A program made the translations under genes and the position numbers. Shown here piece by piece: positions 1 to 7,341 of a stretch of 17,623 bases of DNA. Each line of letters starts with the position of its first letter. Position 1 is the first letter of the stretch. The stretch comes from Collinsella sp. (GTDB lineage Bacteria; Actinomycetota; Coriobacteriia; Coriobacteriales; Coriobacteriaceae), in assembly GCA_022720335.1 (NCBI GenBank), contig JAIHVJ010000109.1, positions 1 through 17,623 on the forward strand, given 5' to 3'. The notes under the pieces were generated by a model that had not been told where the DNA came from, did not search any database, and saw nothing but the letters and a program-made list of their open reading frames with translations.

Positions 1-11
1 TCGGCGTTCAT
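1..11 (-). CDS. Possible 5' end of a minus-strand gene running off the window
   Basis: On the minus strand an ATG at 11-9 is followed by two and a half codons (Met-Asn-Ala) before the window ends. Just upstream is a G-rich run (GGGGGCAGCATG) that could serve as a ribosome binding site. It has the same GGCAGCATG ending as the Shine-Dalgarno region of the ROK gene. A TTGACA hexamer lies about 65 bases upstream. Nothing can be said about the product. The alternative reading is that these bases belong to a plus-strand gene ending with TAA at 96-98 (frame 3). Its third-position composition is unlike the neighbouring genes, so I prefer the minus-strand reading, but weakly. Confidence 0.3.
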
Positions 12-52
12 GCTGCCCCCATCATCGCGGTCTATGGGGTCAACGATATGGC

Positions 53-77
53 ACCGTGGGGACACATGTATGTCAAT
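53..77 (-). promoter_or_regulatory. Possible promoter for the gene leaving the left edge
   Basis: On the minus strand a perfect TTGACA (plus-strand TGTCAA at 72-77) is followed after about 17 bases by TGCCAT, a poor -10 hexamer. It points towards the ATG at position 11. The -35 match is exact but the -10 is weak, so this is a tentative call. Confidence 0.3.
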
Positions 78-134
78 CCTGGTCTAACAGAGCCTTAAAA
101 AATCATTTTGGTGACGCGCGGCGGAAGACCAGTC

Positions 135-180
135 TTTTTTGGGACGAGAAAATGTTTTTTTAATCCCCGTCCCAGAAAAA
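135..180. repeat. Inverted repeat downstream of the ROK gene
   Basis: TGGGACG (140-146) and CGTCCCA (168-174) form a 7-bp stem with a 21-base loop. The stem extends outward through T-rich and A-rich flanks to about 12 pairs, including one wobble. On both strands the Ts precede the stem and the As follow it, opposite to the usual intrinsic terminator layout. It could still mark the end of the ROK transcript, but termination is not supported by a U-tract. Confidence 0.4.
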
Positions 181-195
181 TCATCGCAAGAGTAG

Positions 196-1110
196 TTATT
201 CGCAAAGGCGCATAGCCTCCTGCACGGCGCCGTATAGGTTAGCGTCGTTGCCCAGCTCTGCCGCCTTGACCTGCGGTACAGGGATGCCGGCGAGAATGCC
301 CTCATAGCCCTCAAGCGCCGCGGGCATCTGGTCGCGAAGCGCGTCGATAAGTTCGGGGTGGCACGAAATGCCGCCCGCAATCACAAACACCTCGGGGTCG
401 AGCACCGCCTGTAGGTTTACGAGCATGGCGTCGAACGTGCGCGCATAGCGGTCAAGCGCGCGCTTCGCCGCCTCATCGCCAGCCTCAACCCACTCAAAAA
501 CGCGGCGGCCGTCCACCGTGCCATCGGCAGGTAAGTCCTTCTCGGCCACGACGAGATCGCGCAGCGCACGCCAGCCGCCTGTGCTCGAAAACATTCTGTC
601 CCCGGACGCCGGCTGCCTCACGTCGTTGCGCAGAAAGCTAAACTCACCTGCAAAGCCATGTGCGCCGCGAAGCACGCGGCCATCGATAACGATGCCGCCG
701 CCGATGCCGGTGCCGATAGCGAGCACGACGCCAGTGCGGCATCCGCGAAGGACGCCCGCTGCGTACTCGCCGAGCGCGCAGCATTTTCCGTCGTTGTTGA
801 CCGCCACCGGCATGTCAAACCGCTCGCGCAGCAACTTTCCCAGCGGACAGCCGTCCATGTAGGTAAGCGCGCCGCCGCGATGGATGGTGCCGTCCGCGTC
901 ATCCTCATAGATGCCGCCGGGTGCACTCACGCCCACGGCGGACACGCGATCGCGATACGGCTCGATAAGACCGGTCAGGGCCTCGACCGCTTCGTCTGCC
1001 GTAGCAAAATCGGTCGGCAGGCTGCCGCGCTCGCGGATGGAAAAATCCTCGCCCAGCACGGCCCACTTAACTGCCGTGCCGCCCACGTCGATGCCAAAAT
1101 ACTCTTTCAT
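196..1110 (-). CDS. ROK family sugar kinase (glucokinase-like)
   Basis: This 304-residue protein has the ROK kinase layout: an N-terminal phosphate-binding loop (IDVGGT, residues 7-12), the catalytic aspartate in VNNDGK (D107) and the second glycine-rich loop GTGIGGG (133-139). ROK kinases phosphorylate hexoses or amino sugars with ATP in the cytosol. H151 and E156 of the sugar-binding motif are present, but the Cys-rich zinc motif (CxCGxxGCxE) is not visible after them, so this is a zinc-less ROK subtype and the substrate cannot be named. There is no DNA-binding N-terminal domain, so it is a kinase rather than a NagC-type repressor. I chose the ATG at 1110, not the longer form at 1167, because GGAGG lies 4 bases upstream and the protein then starts right before the phosphate loop. 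It sits alone after the terminator of the upstream operon, with its own putative operator. Confidence 0.85.
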   Translation of the reverse strand: MKEYFGIDVGGTAVKWAVLGEDFSIRERGSLPTDFATADEAVEALTGLIEPYRDRVSAVGVSAPGGIYEDDADGTIHRGGALTYMDGCPLGKLLRERFDMPVAVNNDGKCCALGEYAAGVLRGCRTGVVLAIGTGIGGGIVIDGRVLRGAHGFAGEFSFLRNDVRQPASGDRMFSSTGGWRALRDLVVAEKDLPADGTVDGRRVFEWVEAGDEAAKRALDRYARTFDAMLVNLQAVLDPEVFVIAGGISCHPELIDALRDQMPAALEGYEGILAGIPVPQVKAAELGNDANLYGAVQEAMRLCE

Positions 1111-1325
1111 GCTGCCTCCGCTTCTGCGCCGATACGTCAATATCGGCAGACCATCCCGTCCATGCAAACACAGAGAATTCCAGACAAGGCCAATTATTTG
1201 GTTAACGGTCGCTTTTAGACTGTAAACGGAGTTTAATCTGTTTACAGCAGCTAGTTCTATAAATTACGCAATTAAGCACTCATTTGGAACGATGCAATTT
1301 ATCTTTTTTAGCCCCCAAGGTAGCT
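1111..1325 (-). promoter_or_regulatory. Upstream region of the ROK gene
   Basis: This AT-rich stretch has no gene. On the minus strand a -10-like TATAGA (plus-strand positions 1256-1261) lies just upstream of a perfect inverted repeat at 1220-1247. No convincing -35 element is visible. A minor palindrome CCAA-N4-TTGG lies at 1190-1201. The arrangement fits a repressor operator placed at or just after the transcription start, but the start site is not established. Confidence 0.4.
1220..1247. promoter_or_regulatory. Candidate operator: CTGTAAAC-N12-GTTTACAG
   Basis: CTGTAAAC (1220-1227) and GTTTACAG (1240-1247) are perfect 8-base inverted repeats separated by 12 bases. Inside, TAAAC-GGA-GTTTA (1223-1235) forms a second, overlapping palindrome, so there are three half-sites. 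The position between the probable -10 element and the ROK ATG suggests repression by a dimeric regulator. No regulator gene is present in the window. Confidence 0.5.
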
Positions 1326-1362
1326 AAAAAGCCCCGTCCCAAATTAGCTACTTGAGACGGGG
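1326..1362 (-). terminator. Intrinsic terminator of the ribokinase / nucleoside hydrolase operon
   Basis: On the minus strand CCCCGTC pairs with GACGGGG (arms at 1356-1362 and 1332-1338). After one mismatch a further CAA/TTG adds three pairs, and a T-tract (plus-strand A at 1326-1330) follows. It begins 12 bases past the nucleoside hydrolase stop codon, which is the expected place for an operon terminator. Confidence 0.85.
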
Positions 1363-1374
1363 TGTAGGAAGCAC

Positions 1375-2349
1375 TTAGCCCAAGACGTGAGCCATGCGTG
1401 CCTTGAACTCCGCGAGGAAGCGCGGGGCGTCCACGGTTAGCGCCACAAGGGCGCTCTTGTCCGGGTCGGCCACGCGGCGCTCGTCGCAGATGGTGCGGCC
1501 ACGATACTCGCCGAGCAGGTCAACGCGCAGGTTGCAGCCGAGTGCGCCCACGAGCGTGGGGTCGATCGCCACGGCAACGGCTAGCGGATCGTGCAGCGCA
1601 CAGCCGCCAAGATAAGGCGCGTTCATCTCGTATGAGCCAATGTAGTGCTCGACCATGCCTGCAAACGCGCAGCCCGCCATGGTGCCCGAACCCGTCCAGC
1701 CGGCGATATCGCGGCGCGTCAGCACCACGCGATGCGTCACGTCCAAACCAACCATGGTGAGCTTGCGGCCCGAGCGCAGCACGGCGTCGGTGGCCTCGGG
1801 GTCGCTTGCCATGTTGGCCTCGGCGCCCGCGCTCACGTTGCCGGGCACGGTAAGGGCGCCGCCCATCACGACCACGCGGCCGATAGACATCATCGCCGCC
1901 GCATCGCGCTCAAGAGCAAGCGCCAAGTTTGAGAGCGGGCCGGTCGCCACGTAGACCAAATCGGGGCCATAGGTGCGTGCGGCATCGATCAGATAATCGA
2001 CCGCCGCATTGCCATCGGCCGACGTCGCCCCAACCGGCTCATACGGCGATGCGGGCACGCTCGCGCCGCCAATGCCGTTTTTGCCGTGAATGAGCGTGGT
2101 GGACGCCGGCGGCGTATAGGGCTCGTTCGCCTTGATGGGACGATCGGCGCCCAGGTACACCGGCACCTCGGGTCGGCCCAACAGGTCGAGCACCGCCAGG
2201 CAGTTATGCGCCGACTGCTCGACACGCACGTTGCCAAAGCACGTGGTAATGCCGACGAGCTCCACCTCGGGGCTCGCGATGGCATAGGCGAGCGCCATGG
2301 CGTCGTCCACGCCCATATCCAAATCAAGGATCAGCTTCTTGGTTGCCAT
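1375..2349 (-). CDS. Nucleoside hydrolase (inosine-uridine preferring type)
   Basis: The 324-residue protein belongs to the nucleoside N-ribohydrolase family, which cleaves ribonucleosides to free base and ribose in the cytosol. The N-terminal calcium and ribose-binding motif is DLDMGVDD (residues 9-16), where most members read DTDPGxDD. The three aspartates that matter are kept, while the usual Thr and Pro are replaced by Leu and Met. The C-terminal half has the ALHDPLAVA motif with the conserved His-Asp, and GLDVTHRV is also typical. Length matches the family. It follows the ribokinase after only 4 bases (TAG-AACA-ATG), so the two are co-translated. The freed ribose would be the ribokinase substrate. 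Base preference cannot be read from sequence. Confidence 0.9.
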   Translation of the reverse strand: MATKKLILDLDMGVDDAMALAYAIASPEVELVGITTCFGNVRVEQSAHNCLAVLDLLGRPEVPVYLGADRPIKANEPYTPPASTTLIHGKNGIGGASVPASPYEPVGATSADGNAAVDYLIDAARTYGPDLVYVATGPLSNLALALERDAAAMMSIGRVVVMGGALTVPGNVSAGAEANMASDPEATDAVLRSGRKLTMVGLDVTHRVVLTRRDIAGWTGSGTMAGCAFAGMVEHYIGSYEMNAPYLGGCALHDPLAVAVAIDPTLVGALGCNLRVDLLGEYRGRTICDERRVADPDKSALVALTVDAPRFLAEFKARMAHVLG

Positions 2350-2353
2350 TGTT

Positions 2354-3343
2354 CTACTCCGCTTCTCCGTCTAAACCGTCTAAACCAAACTTACGTTCAA
2401 CTTCGGCGCGCGTGGGAATCGATTGCTGAGCACCCAGGCGCGATACCGTCACTGCCGAGGCGCGAGCGCCTGCGACCATGCACTCAAAAAGGGGCAAGCC
2501 CTGCAGCCGAGCCGCCGCAAGTGCGCCGATAAACGTATCGCCGGCGGCCGTCGTGTCGACCACCTCGCTAGAGAGCGCCGGCATGCGTAGCAGCCCTCCA
2601 TCATCGCCGAGCGTAACCGATCCGGATCCGCCCAGTGTGATAACCGCGGCACCGGCGCCCTTAGCGAGCAAGGCCTTAAGCGCGGCCACGCAGCTCGCGT
2701 CATCCGTGGGCAAGATGCCCGTCAGCACCTGGCACTCGGTCTCGTTGGGACAAACCAAGTCGACCGCAGGCCACGCTCCCGCCGGCAGGTCGCAGGCGGG
2801 CGCCGGATTAAAGACCGTATAGAACCCCAACCCGTGGGCGCAAGAGAGCGCCGCAGCCGTTGCCATCAGGTCGCATTCGCCCTGGGCGATAAAGACGCCG
2901 CCGGCAGCCGGGGCGAGGTCGCAGATATCGGCGTCAAGCTCGTCAGCCACCAGATAGCGCAGCGCGCAGGCCACGTCCTCGCCCGAAAGCGCATGGTTGG
3001 CGCCCGGCGACAACACGATGCGGTTGTCGTTCTCGCAGCGAATGATAGTCGCGGTGCCAGTCTCCACGTCGTCGCGACGCGCCACAAACTCAACGCCCAC
3101 GCCGGCATCTTGGAGTCCCGCCACCAGTGCATCGCCAAATGCATCGCGCCCGACGGCGCCGATCATGCACGTGCGCGCACCCATGCGCGCGGCGGCCACA
3201 GCCTGGTTGGCACCCTTGCCGCCGGCGTTGGTGATAAAACCGCTACCGCCGACGGTCTCGCCCGCACGCGGCATGCGCTCACACGCCACCGAAAGGTCCA
3301 TGTTCATGCTGCCGAACACCGCAACGATGCCGCGATCTGCCAT
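2354..3343 (-). CDS. rbsK: Ribokinase (PfkB family)
   Basis: This 329-residue PfkB-family kinase carries the ribokinase N-terminal signature (GSMNMD near the start, then NAGGKGANQAVAAARMGA) and the C-terminal catalytic motif DTTAAGDTF, with D269 as the catalytic base. Most ribokinases read GAGD; here the first Gly is Ala. It would convert D-ribose to ribose 5-phosphate with ATP. It is the first gene of a two-gene operon with the nucleoside hydrolase, which supports ribose as substrate over other sugars. I chose the ATG at 3343 instead of 3376: GGAGG lies 5 bases before it and the kinase fold begins a few residues later. A promoter and a palindromic operator lie about 60-90 bases upstream. Confidence 0.88.
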   Translation of the reverse strand: MADRGIVAVFGSMNMDLSVACERMPRAGETVGGSGFITNAGGKGANQAVAAARMGARTCMIGAVGRDAFGDALVAGLQDAGVGVEFVARRDDVETGTATIIRCENDNRIVLSPGANHALSGEDVACALRYLVADELDADICDLAPAAGGVFIAQGECDLMATAAALSCAHGLGFYTVFNPAPACDLPAGAWPAVDLVCPNETECQVLTGILPTDDASCVAALKALLAKGAGAAVITLGGSGSVTLGDDGGLLRMPALSSEVVDTTAAGDTFIGALAAARLQGLPLFECMVAGARASAVTVSRLGAQQSIPTRAEVERKFGLDGLDGEAE

Positions 3344-3405
3344 GGAAACCTCCTCATCTGCGGGCTTTATGCCCACCGTCGGCCGTCAATCGTATGCTTT
3401 CGCAC

Positions 3406-3434
3406 TCTATAACTTTAGTTCACTTTGATGTGAA
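3406..3434 (-). promoter_or_regulatory. Promoter of the ribokinase operon
   Basis: On the minus strand TTCACA (plus-strand 3429-3434) and TATAGA (plus-strand 3406-3411) are separated by exactly 17 bases. Each hexamer has four or five consensus positions. Predicted transcription would begin near 3399, giving a leader of about 55 bases. The -35 hexamer lies inside the palindrome at 3418-3435. Confidence 0.6.
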
Positions 3435-3435
3435 C
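3418..3435. promoter_or_regulatory. Candidate operator GTTCAC-N6-GTGAAC
   Basis: A perfect 18-base palindrome-like site, GTTCACTTTGATGTGAAC, covers the -35 hexamer and part of the spacer of the ribokinase promoter. This is the classic place for a repressor. It is also about 50 bases upstream of the putative -10 of the divergent acyltransferase gene, so it might affect both. The cognate regulator is not in the window. Confidence 0.6.
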
Positions 3436-3483
3436 GCGCGCTTGAGGTTGCGCCAGCAGCAAGCATTCACAGGAGCGGGCAGC

Positions 3484-3489
3484 TACAAT
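3484..3489 (+). promoter_or_regulatory. -10 element of the acyltransferase gene
   Basis: TACAAT lies 39 bases before the ATG at 3529, giving a predicted leader of roughly 33 bases. No good -35 hexamer is seen at 16-18 bases spacing, so this may be a weak or activator-dependent promoter. Confidence 0.4.
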
Positions 3490-3528
3490 GAATACGTGCT
3501 GATTTTTCTCGTCATTGGATGATGTTTT

Positions 3529-5745
3529 ATGGAACAATTCCCGCAATCGAGCTCACGCGGCCCGCGCCGCGCGCCCGATAACCAGGCGCCGCACGAACGC
3601 CCGCGCACTGAACGCCGCGCAGGCGACCCGCGACGCACCCCGAGCCCCCATCGAGCACCCGCCAACAAAGCGGACCACGCCAGCGCCGCCGCCGCGGACC
3701 AGACGCCCACTCGTCCCAAATCTCGTTACATTCCCGCCCTCGACGGCCTGCGCACGCTCGCCGTTGTCGCGGTGGTGCTCTATCACCTCAATCTTACGTG
3801 GGCTCAGGGCGGCCTGCTCGGCGTCACGATCTTCTTTGTGCTTTCGGGCTATCTAATCACGCGCTTGCTGCTCAACGAAGTCGCCAAGACCGGGCGCATC
3901 GACCTCAAGAGCTTCTGGATTCGCCGCATCCGCCGTCTGTTCCCCGCCGTAGTGACCGTCGTGGTGGTTACCTGCGCGCTGTGCACGATCTTTAACCACG
4001 TGATGCTCACCAAGATGCGTCCCGACATCCTGCCGTCGCTGCTGTTCTTCAACAACTGGTGGCAGATCGCGCAGGACGTCTCGTACTTCAACGCCTTGGG
4101 CGACCCCTCGCCGCTCACGCACTTTTGGTCGCTCGCCATCGAGGAGCAGTTCTACCTGGTTTGGCCGCCGCTGCTGCTTGCCATGGTATCCATGCACATG
4201 AGCAAACCCAGCACGCGCCGCGTGGTTCTGGGCTTGGCTGCGGTTTCCGCCATTGCCATGATGGTGCTCTACAATCCCGCCGCCGACCCCAGCCGCGTGT
4301 ACTACGGCACCGACACCCGTGTGTTCTCGCTGCTGCTGGGCGCCTGGATGGCCTTTATCCCCGATCGCGATCTGGCGCCCGTGCGCCTCGCACATCGTCT
4401 GGGGCTCGACCGCCTGGTTGGCGCCGCCAAGCACGGCAAGAATGCCGAGGACAAACAGGGCACGAAGGCCGACAACGTAGCCGAGACTGCCCCAACCCAG
4501 CCGAGCGCGCTCGTACGCTTTTGGTCCTCGCCCGCGTCCATCGATGTGTTGGGCGTCGCGGGCCTGGTTGGCCTTGCCGCCATGGTCGCATTCACCAACG
4601 GCTACACGGCGTTCCAGTATCGCGGCGGCACGCTGCTGTGCTCCATCCTTACGCTCATGGTCATCGCGGCCTGCGTGCAGCCCCAAGGTCTGGTCGCCCG
4701 CGCGCTATCCGCCGAGCCGCTCGTGTGGGTTGGCAAGCGCTCGTACAGCATCTACTTATGGCACTATCCGCTGTTGCTGCTCATGAACCCGGTCGCCAAC
4801 ATCAACGATACGCCCTGGTGGCAGTACATTTTGCAGGTACTGCTGGTGGTCGCCGTGGCCGAATGTTCCTATCGCTTTATCGAGACGCCGTTTAGGAAGG
4901 GCGCCTTCGGACGCACCGTCTCCGAGTTCCGCGATGGCACCACCACGCCTGCCAATTGGGTGCGCGCGCATATTCCCGTTTGCGCCGCCTGCGCTGTCGT
5001 ACTGGTCGTTGCACTGGGCGGCTTGGTCTTTGTGCCCGAGACGTCTGCGCTCAGCGGCGAAGGTGCCGAAGTCCTCAACAAAGAAGCCAAAAACGCCACG
5101 CCCAAGGACCAGCAAGCGGCAGACGACACCGACAAGGACAACGACGGCTTCGCGGACGGCTCCTATGACCTGCTGATGATCGGCGACTCCGTGTCACTGC
5201 GCGCCGTGGACTCCTTTGACGGCGTGTTCCCGCACAGCCATATCGATGCCGAAAAGGGCCGCCAGTTTGATGCGGGCCGCGCGACATTTGAGGGCTATAT
5301 CCAGCAGAACCTTGCCGGCAAGATCGTGGTCTTTGCGCTGGGCACCAACGGCTTGGTAACCGACGACCAGATCGACGCCATCATGGCCGATGCAGGAGAT
5401 AAGCGTATTGTGGTGTTTGTGAACACGCGCAGCCCGCAGCCGTGGGTTGGCTCTACCAACCAGGCCATCGCCAACGCCACTACGCGCTACAAGAACGTGC
5501 GCATTATCGACTGGTACGGATACAGCGCCAACCGCAACGACCTGTTCGATGGCGATGGCACGCACCTATCGACCACTGGCGTGACTGAGTACCTCAACTT
5601 GATCCACGATGCCGTCAAGAAGGACCTGCCCGTACACCCCGAGGATCACGTCAACGATCCGCAGCCGGCAGCCGTCAAGTCTGCCACCGACGCGCTCGTC
5701 AATGCGCTCGCCTTCAAGCCGCACAAGCTGGGTACCGACAAGTAA
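3529..5745 (+). CDS. Membrane O-acyltransferase with C-terminal SGNH domain (OatA-like)
   Basis: The 738-residue protein has three parts. Residues 1-65 are a Pro/Arg-rich, probably disordered cytosolic segment. Residues 66 to about 500 are an acyltransferase-3 domain with about ten membrane helices, starting at IPALDGLRTLAVV with conserved H86 and the HFWSLAIEEQFYLVWP motif (198-213). Residues 545 to about 705 are an extracytoplasmic SGNH hydrolase domain: GDS (552-554, nucleophile S554), GTN (605-607) and DGTH (D676, H679) supply the catalytic set. Such fusions move acetyl groups across the membrane and attach them to peptidoglycan or surface polysaccharide. A charged loop of about 40 residues lies inside the membrane domain (around 305-340). 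The Shine-Dalgarno is weak. The gene stands alone and is divergent from the ribokinase operon. The acceptor is unknown. Confidence 0.9.
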   Translation: MEQFPQSSSRGPRRAPDNQAPHERPRTERRAGDPRRTPSPHRAPANKADHASAAAADQTPTRPKSRYIPALDGLRTLAVVAVVLYHLNLTWAQGGLLGVTIFFVLSGYLITRLLLNEVAKTGRIDLKSFWIRRIRRLFPAVVTVVVVTCALCTIFNHVMLTKMRPDILPSLLFFNNWWQIAQDVSYFNALGDPSPLTHFWSLAIEEQFYLVWPPLLLAMVSMHMSKPSTRRVVLGLAAVSAIAMMVLYNPAADPSRVYYGTDTRVFSLLLGAWMAFIPDRDLAPVRLAHRLGLDRLVGAAKHGKNAEDKQGTKADNVAETAPTQPSALVRFWSSPASIDVLGVAGLVGLAAMVAFTNGYTAFQYRGGTLLCSILTLMVIAACVQPQGLVARALSAEPLVWVGKRSYSIYLWHYPLLLLMNPVANINDTPWWQYILQVLLVVAVAECSYRFIETPFRKGAFGRTVSEFRDGTTTPANWVRAHIPVCAACAVVLVVALGGLVFVPETSALSGEGAEVLNKEAKNATPKDQQAADDTDKDNDGFADGSYDLLMIGDSVSLRAVDSFDGVFPHSHIDAEKGRQFDAGRATFEGYIQQNLAGKIVVFALGTNGLVTDDQIDAIMADAGDKRIVVFVNTRSPQPWVGSTNQAIANATTRYKNVRIIDWYGYSANRNDLFDGDGTHLSTTGVTEYLNLIHDAVKKDLPVHPEDHVNDPQPAAVKSATDALVNALAFKPHKLGTDK

Positions 5746-5805
5746 TCTGGCAGTTAGGGACGTTCCTTTTATGCCGGCACCTTGGGACACTCCTGCGACA
5801 AGCGA

Positions 5806-5846
5806 AAGCCGCCCCTGGGCCGTCAATTCCAGTCCGGGGGCGGCTT
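5806..5846 (+). terminator. GC-rich hairpin after the acyltransferase gene
   Basis: AAGCCGCCCC (5806-5815) and GGGGCGGCTT (5837-5846) form a perfect 10-bp stem with a 21-base loop, about 60 bases after the stop codon. No T-tract follows on the plus strand, so it may act as a 3'-end stabilising hairpin or a weak terminator. It resembles the AAGCCGCCC stem of the terminator at 16228-16266. Confidence 0.5.
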
Positions 5847-5868
5847 CGCAACAACATGCCAAGGGGTC

Positions 5869-6098
5869 GTGGGCAAAAAAGGGCAAATATGAGTACTGTT
5901 ACCATTTTAGTAGCAGGCAAAACCACCCAAAATGGCGTCCGAGCGTCCCTTGCAAACCACTGAAGCGGCCAACCTAGCTGGATAGGAGCCTGCTGATGCG
6001 AATTTTAATGTACACACCCTAGATTTTGTACATTATCTTCTTGGTCATAAATGTTATCGACCAGGCAGCAGTACTCATATTTGGCATTTTTTGCCCAC
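5869..6098. repeat. 230-bp element bounded by 35-nt imperfect inverted repeats
   Basis: The left arm at 5869-5903 and the reverse complement of 6064-6098 share 31 of 35 bases. The shared core reads GTGGGCAAAAAA, a variable four-base segment, then AAATATGAGTACTG. The 160-base interior has no coding potential. It holds a 9-bp palindrome TAATGTACA / TGTACATTA (6006-6014 and 6027-6035) and a small stem CTGTTAC / GTAGCAG (5896-5902 and 5910-5916). This is the layout of a miniature inverted-repeat element or a dispersed intergenic repeat. No clear target-site duplication is visible. Confidence 0.55.
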
Positions 6099-6127
6099 TG
6101 CCATATAACTAACCCCCTATAGCAAGC

Positions 6128-6160
6128 AAAAAACAGGCCGCCGCCCATCGCTGCGGCCTG
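6128..6160 (-). terminator. Intrinsic terminator of the magnesium transporter operon
   Basis: On the minus strand CAGGCCGC pairs with GCGGCCTG across an 11-base loop and is followed directly by TTTTTT (plus-strand A at 6128-6133). It lies 20 bases beyond the TAA at 6181-6183 that ends the second reading frame of the transporter, not the premature TGA at 6308. This supports 6181 as the ancestral gene end. Confidence 0.9.
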
Positions 6161-6180
6161 CTCGGAAACCAAAAGGGATG

Positions 6181-6322
6181 TTAAGCGCTGTAACCCATCG
6201 CCTGCAGCACAAACATGACGATCGTCAGCACCGTAATCACGGCGATAGTCGCCCAAGTGAGCACGTTCCACACGCGGCCGTTGCGGTTGGCACCCATAAT
6301 GTGACGGTCAGCGGCGATAACC
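6181..6322 (-). pseudogene. Out-of-frame 3' remnant of the Nramp-related transporter gene
   Basis: Directly after the point where the transporter frame runs into a premature TGA, another minus-strand frame continues with VIAADRHIMGANRNGRVWN followed by a hydrophobic helix and ends at TAA 6181-6183. This looks like the normal C-terminus of the family: a basic loop after the penultimate helix, then a final helix. Reading one fewer G at 6321-6322 joins the frames as ITAII-VIAADRH. Even so, the joined protein would be about 383 residues, short by perhaps 30-40 compared with usual relatives. One membrane helix and its loop seem to be missing at the junction, so a deletion is more likely than a one-base sequencing slip. 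Confidence 0.65.
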
Positions 6323-7333
6323 GATGATGGCCGTAATGATGCCGCGATAGACCGGGGCCTCGTCCCAGCTGCGGTCGGCACCGCGCTCCCAGCCAAATGC
6401 CTCGCAGATAGCGCTCGACGTAACGCCCGGCAGCACGCAGGCGGCCAAGAAGCTCGCCGCGACCAGGCCCGAGGCAAACAGTACCGTGGACCACTGACCC
6501 GCAATAGGCTCCAGCGCGCGGGCAGCATCGGCAGCATCGCTGATCTGAATACCCGCCGGGAACAACACCGTACCAGTCGTGATGATAATAAAGCCGGCAA
6601 TGACATCGGCGGCAAGCGAGCCGCTCACGGTATCGATGCGCTGCAGCACGATATCGTCCTCGCCCGCGTTCTTATCGACCACGTTGTTCTGCGCCAAGAA
6701 AATCATCCACGGCGCGATGGTGGTACCGATCGTCGCGACCACGAGCGACACGTAGCTGGGGTCATTTTGAATGTTAGGCACGACCAGGTCGACCGCGACC
6801 TCACCCCAGTTGGGGCCAGCCATAAACGCGGCGACAATATAGGTCACGAACACGCAGCTCACCAGCAGCAGAATCTTCTCGATGCGCTGGAAACTACCCG
6901 ACATGGTAAGCATCCACACCAGCAGCGCCACCAACGGCACCGAGATGCTCGCCGGCACGCCAAAGAGAGCAAGGCCGCTGGCGATGCCCGCAAACTCCGA
7001 AATGGTCACAGCCGTGTTGGCGATCAACAGCGCCGCCATAGCAAGTACACTCTTGCGCACGCCAAAGCGCTCGCGAATGAGCGATGCCAAGCCCTTGCCC
7101 GTGACGCAGCCGCAGCGCGCCGCGGTCTCCTGCGTCACGATGAGCAGCACAGTCATGACGGGAAGCATCCAGAGCATCTTGTAGCCATAGCTGGCGCCCG
7201 CGCTGGAATACGTTGCAATGCCGCCGGCGTCATTGCCCGAAAGCGCCGCCAGCAGACCGGGACCCATAGCGCCAAAGATGGCCGCGATGGTCAACTTTTG
7301 CTTGGTGCCCGACTTTTGCTTGGTATTTTGCAC
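6308..7333 (-). CDS. Nramp-related divalent metal (probably Mg2+) transporter, C-terminally truncated
   Basis: This membrane protein of about 341 residues has the SLC11/Nramp fold with an altered metal site. In helix 1 the canonical DPGN is D-A-G-G (residues 35-38). In helix 6 the canonical Met-Pro-His is A-P-W (A207-P208-W209). Loss of the helix-6 methionine is expected of the Nramp-related magnesium transporter (NRMT) clade, characterised from Eggerthella lenta in the same bacterial class, so Mg2+ or Mn2+ uptake is more likely than iron. The start is a GTG at 7333, 8 bases after the stop of the MgtE-like gene, with AGGTGG upstream. An ATG at 7396 would overlap that gene by 55 bases and add non-family sequence. 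The frame ends early with GYRR and TGA at 6308-6310, after which the family-like C-terminus continues out of frame. Function of this copy is doubtful. Confidence 0.82.
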   Translation of the reverse strand: MQNTKQKSGTKQKLTIAAIFGAMGPGLLAALSGNDAGGIATYSSAGASYGYKMLWMLPVMTVLLIVTQETAARCGCVTGKGLASLIRERFGVRKSVLAMAALLIANTAVTISEFAGIASGLALFGVPASISVPLVALLVWMLTMSGSFQRIEKILLLVSCVFVTYIVAAFMAGPNWGEVAVDLVVPNIQNDPSYVSLVVATIGTTIAPWMIFLAQNNVVDKNAGEDDIVLQRIDTVSGSLAADVIAGFIIITTGTVLFPAGIQISDAADAARALEPIAGQWSTVLFASGLVAASFLAACVLPGVTSSAICEAFGWERGADRSWDEAPVYRGIITAIIGYRR

Positions 7334-7341
7334 GCGACCAC

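Larger units (their letters stand above)
5746..6180. other. Gene-free 435-base gap between the acyltransferase and the transporter
   Basis: No supported gene lies here. The gap holds a GC-rich hairpin just past the acyltransferase stop, a 230-base element bounded by 35-nt inverted repeats (5869-6098) with smaller palindromes inside, and the minus-strand terminator of the transporter operon. The middle is clearly more AT-rich than the flanking genes. Confidence 0.7.

Noticed and set aside
3..98. Plus-strand frame ending in TAA at 96-98 (GVHAAPIIAVYGVNDM...)
   Set aside because: It reads fairly well as a C-terminus but its third positions are not G/C-biased like neighbouring genes, and the same bases hold a TTGACA and a start codon on the minus strand. 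I could not identify it.
135..180. Intrinsic terminator after the ROK gene
   Set aside because: The T- and A-tracts are on the wrong sides of the stem on both strands, so it is listed only as an inverted repeat.
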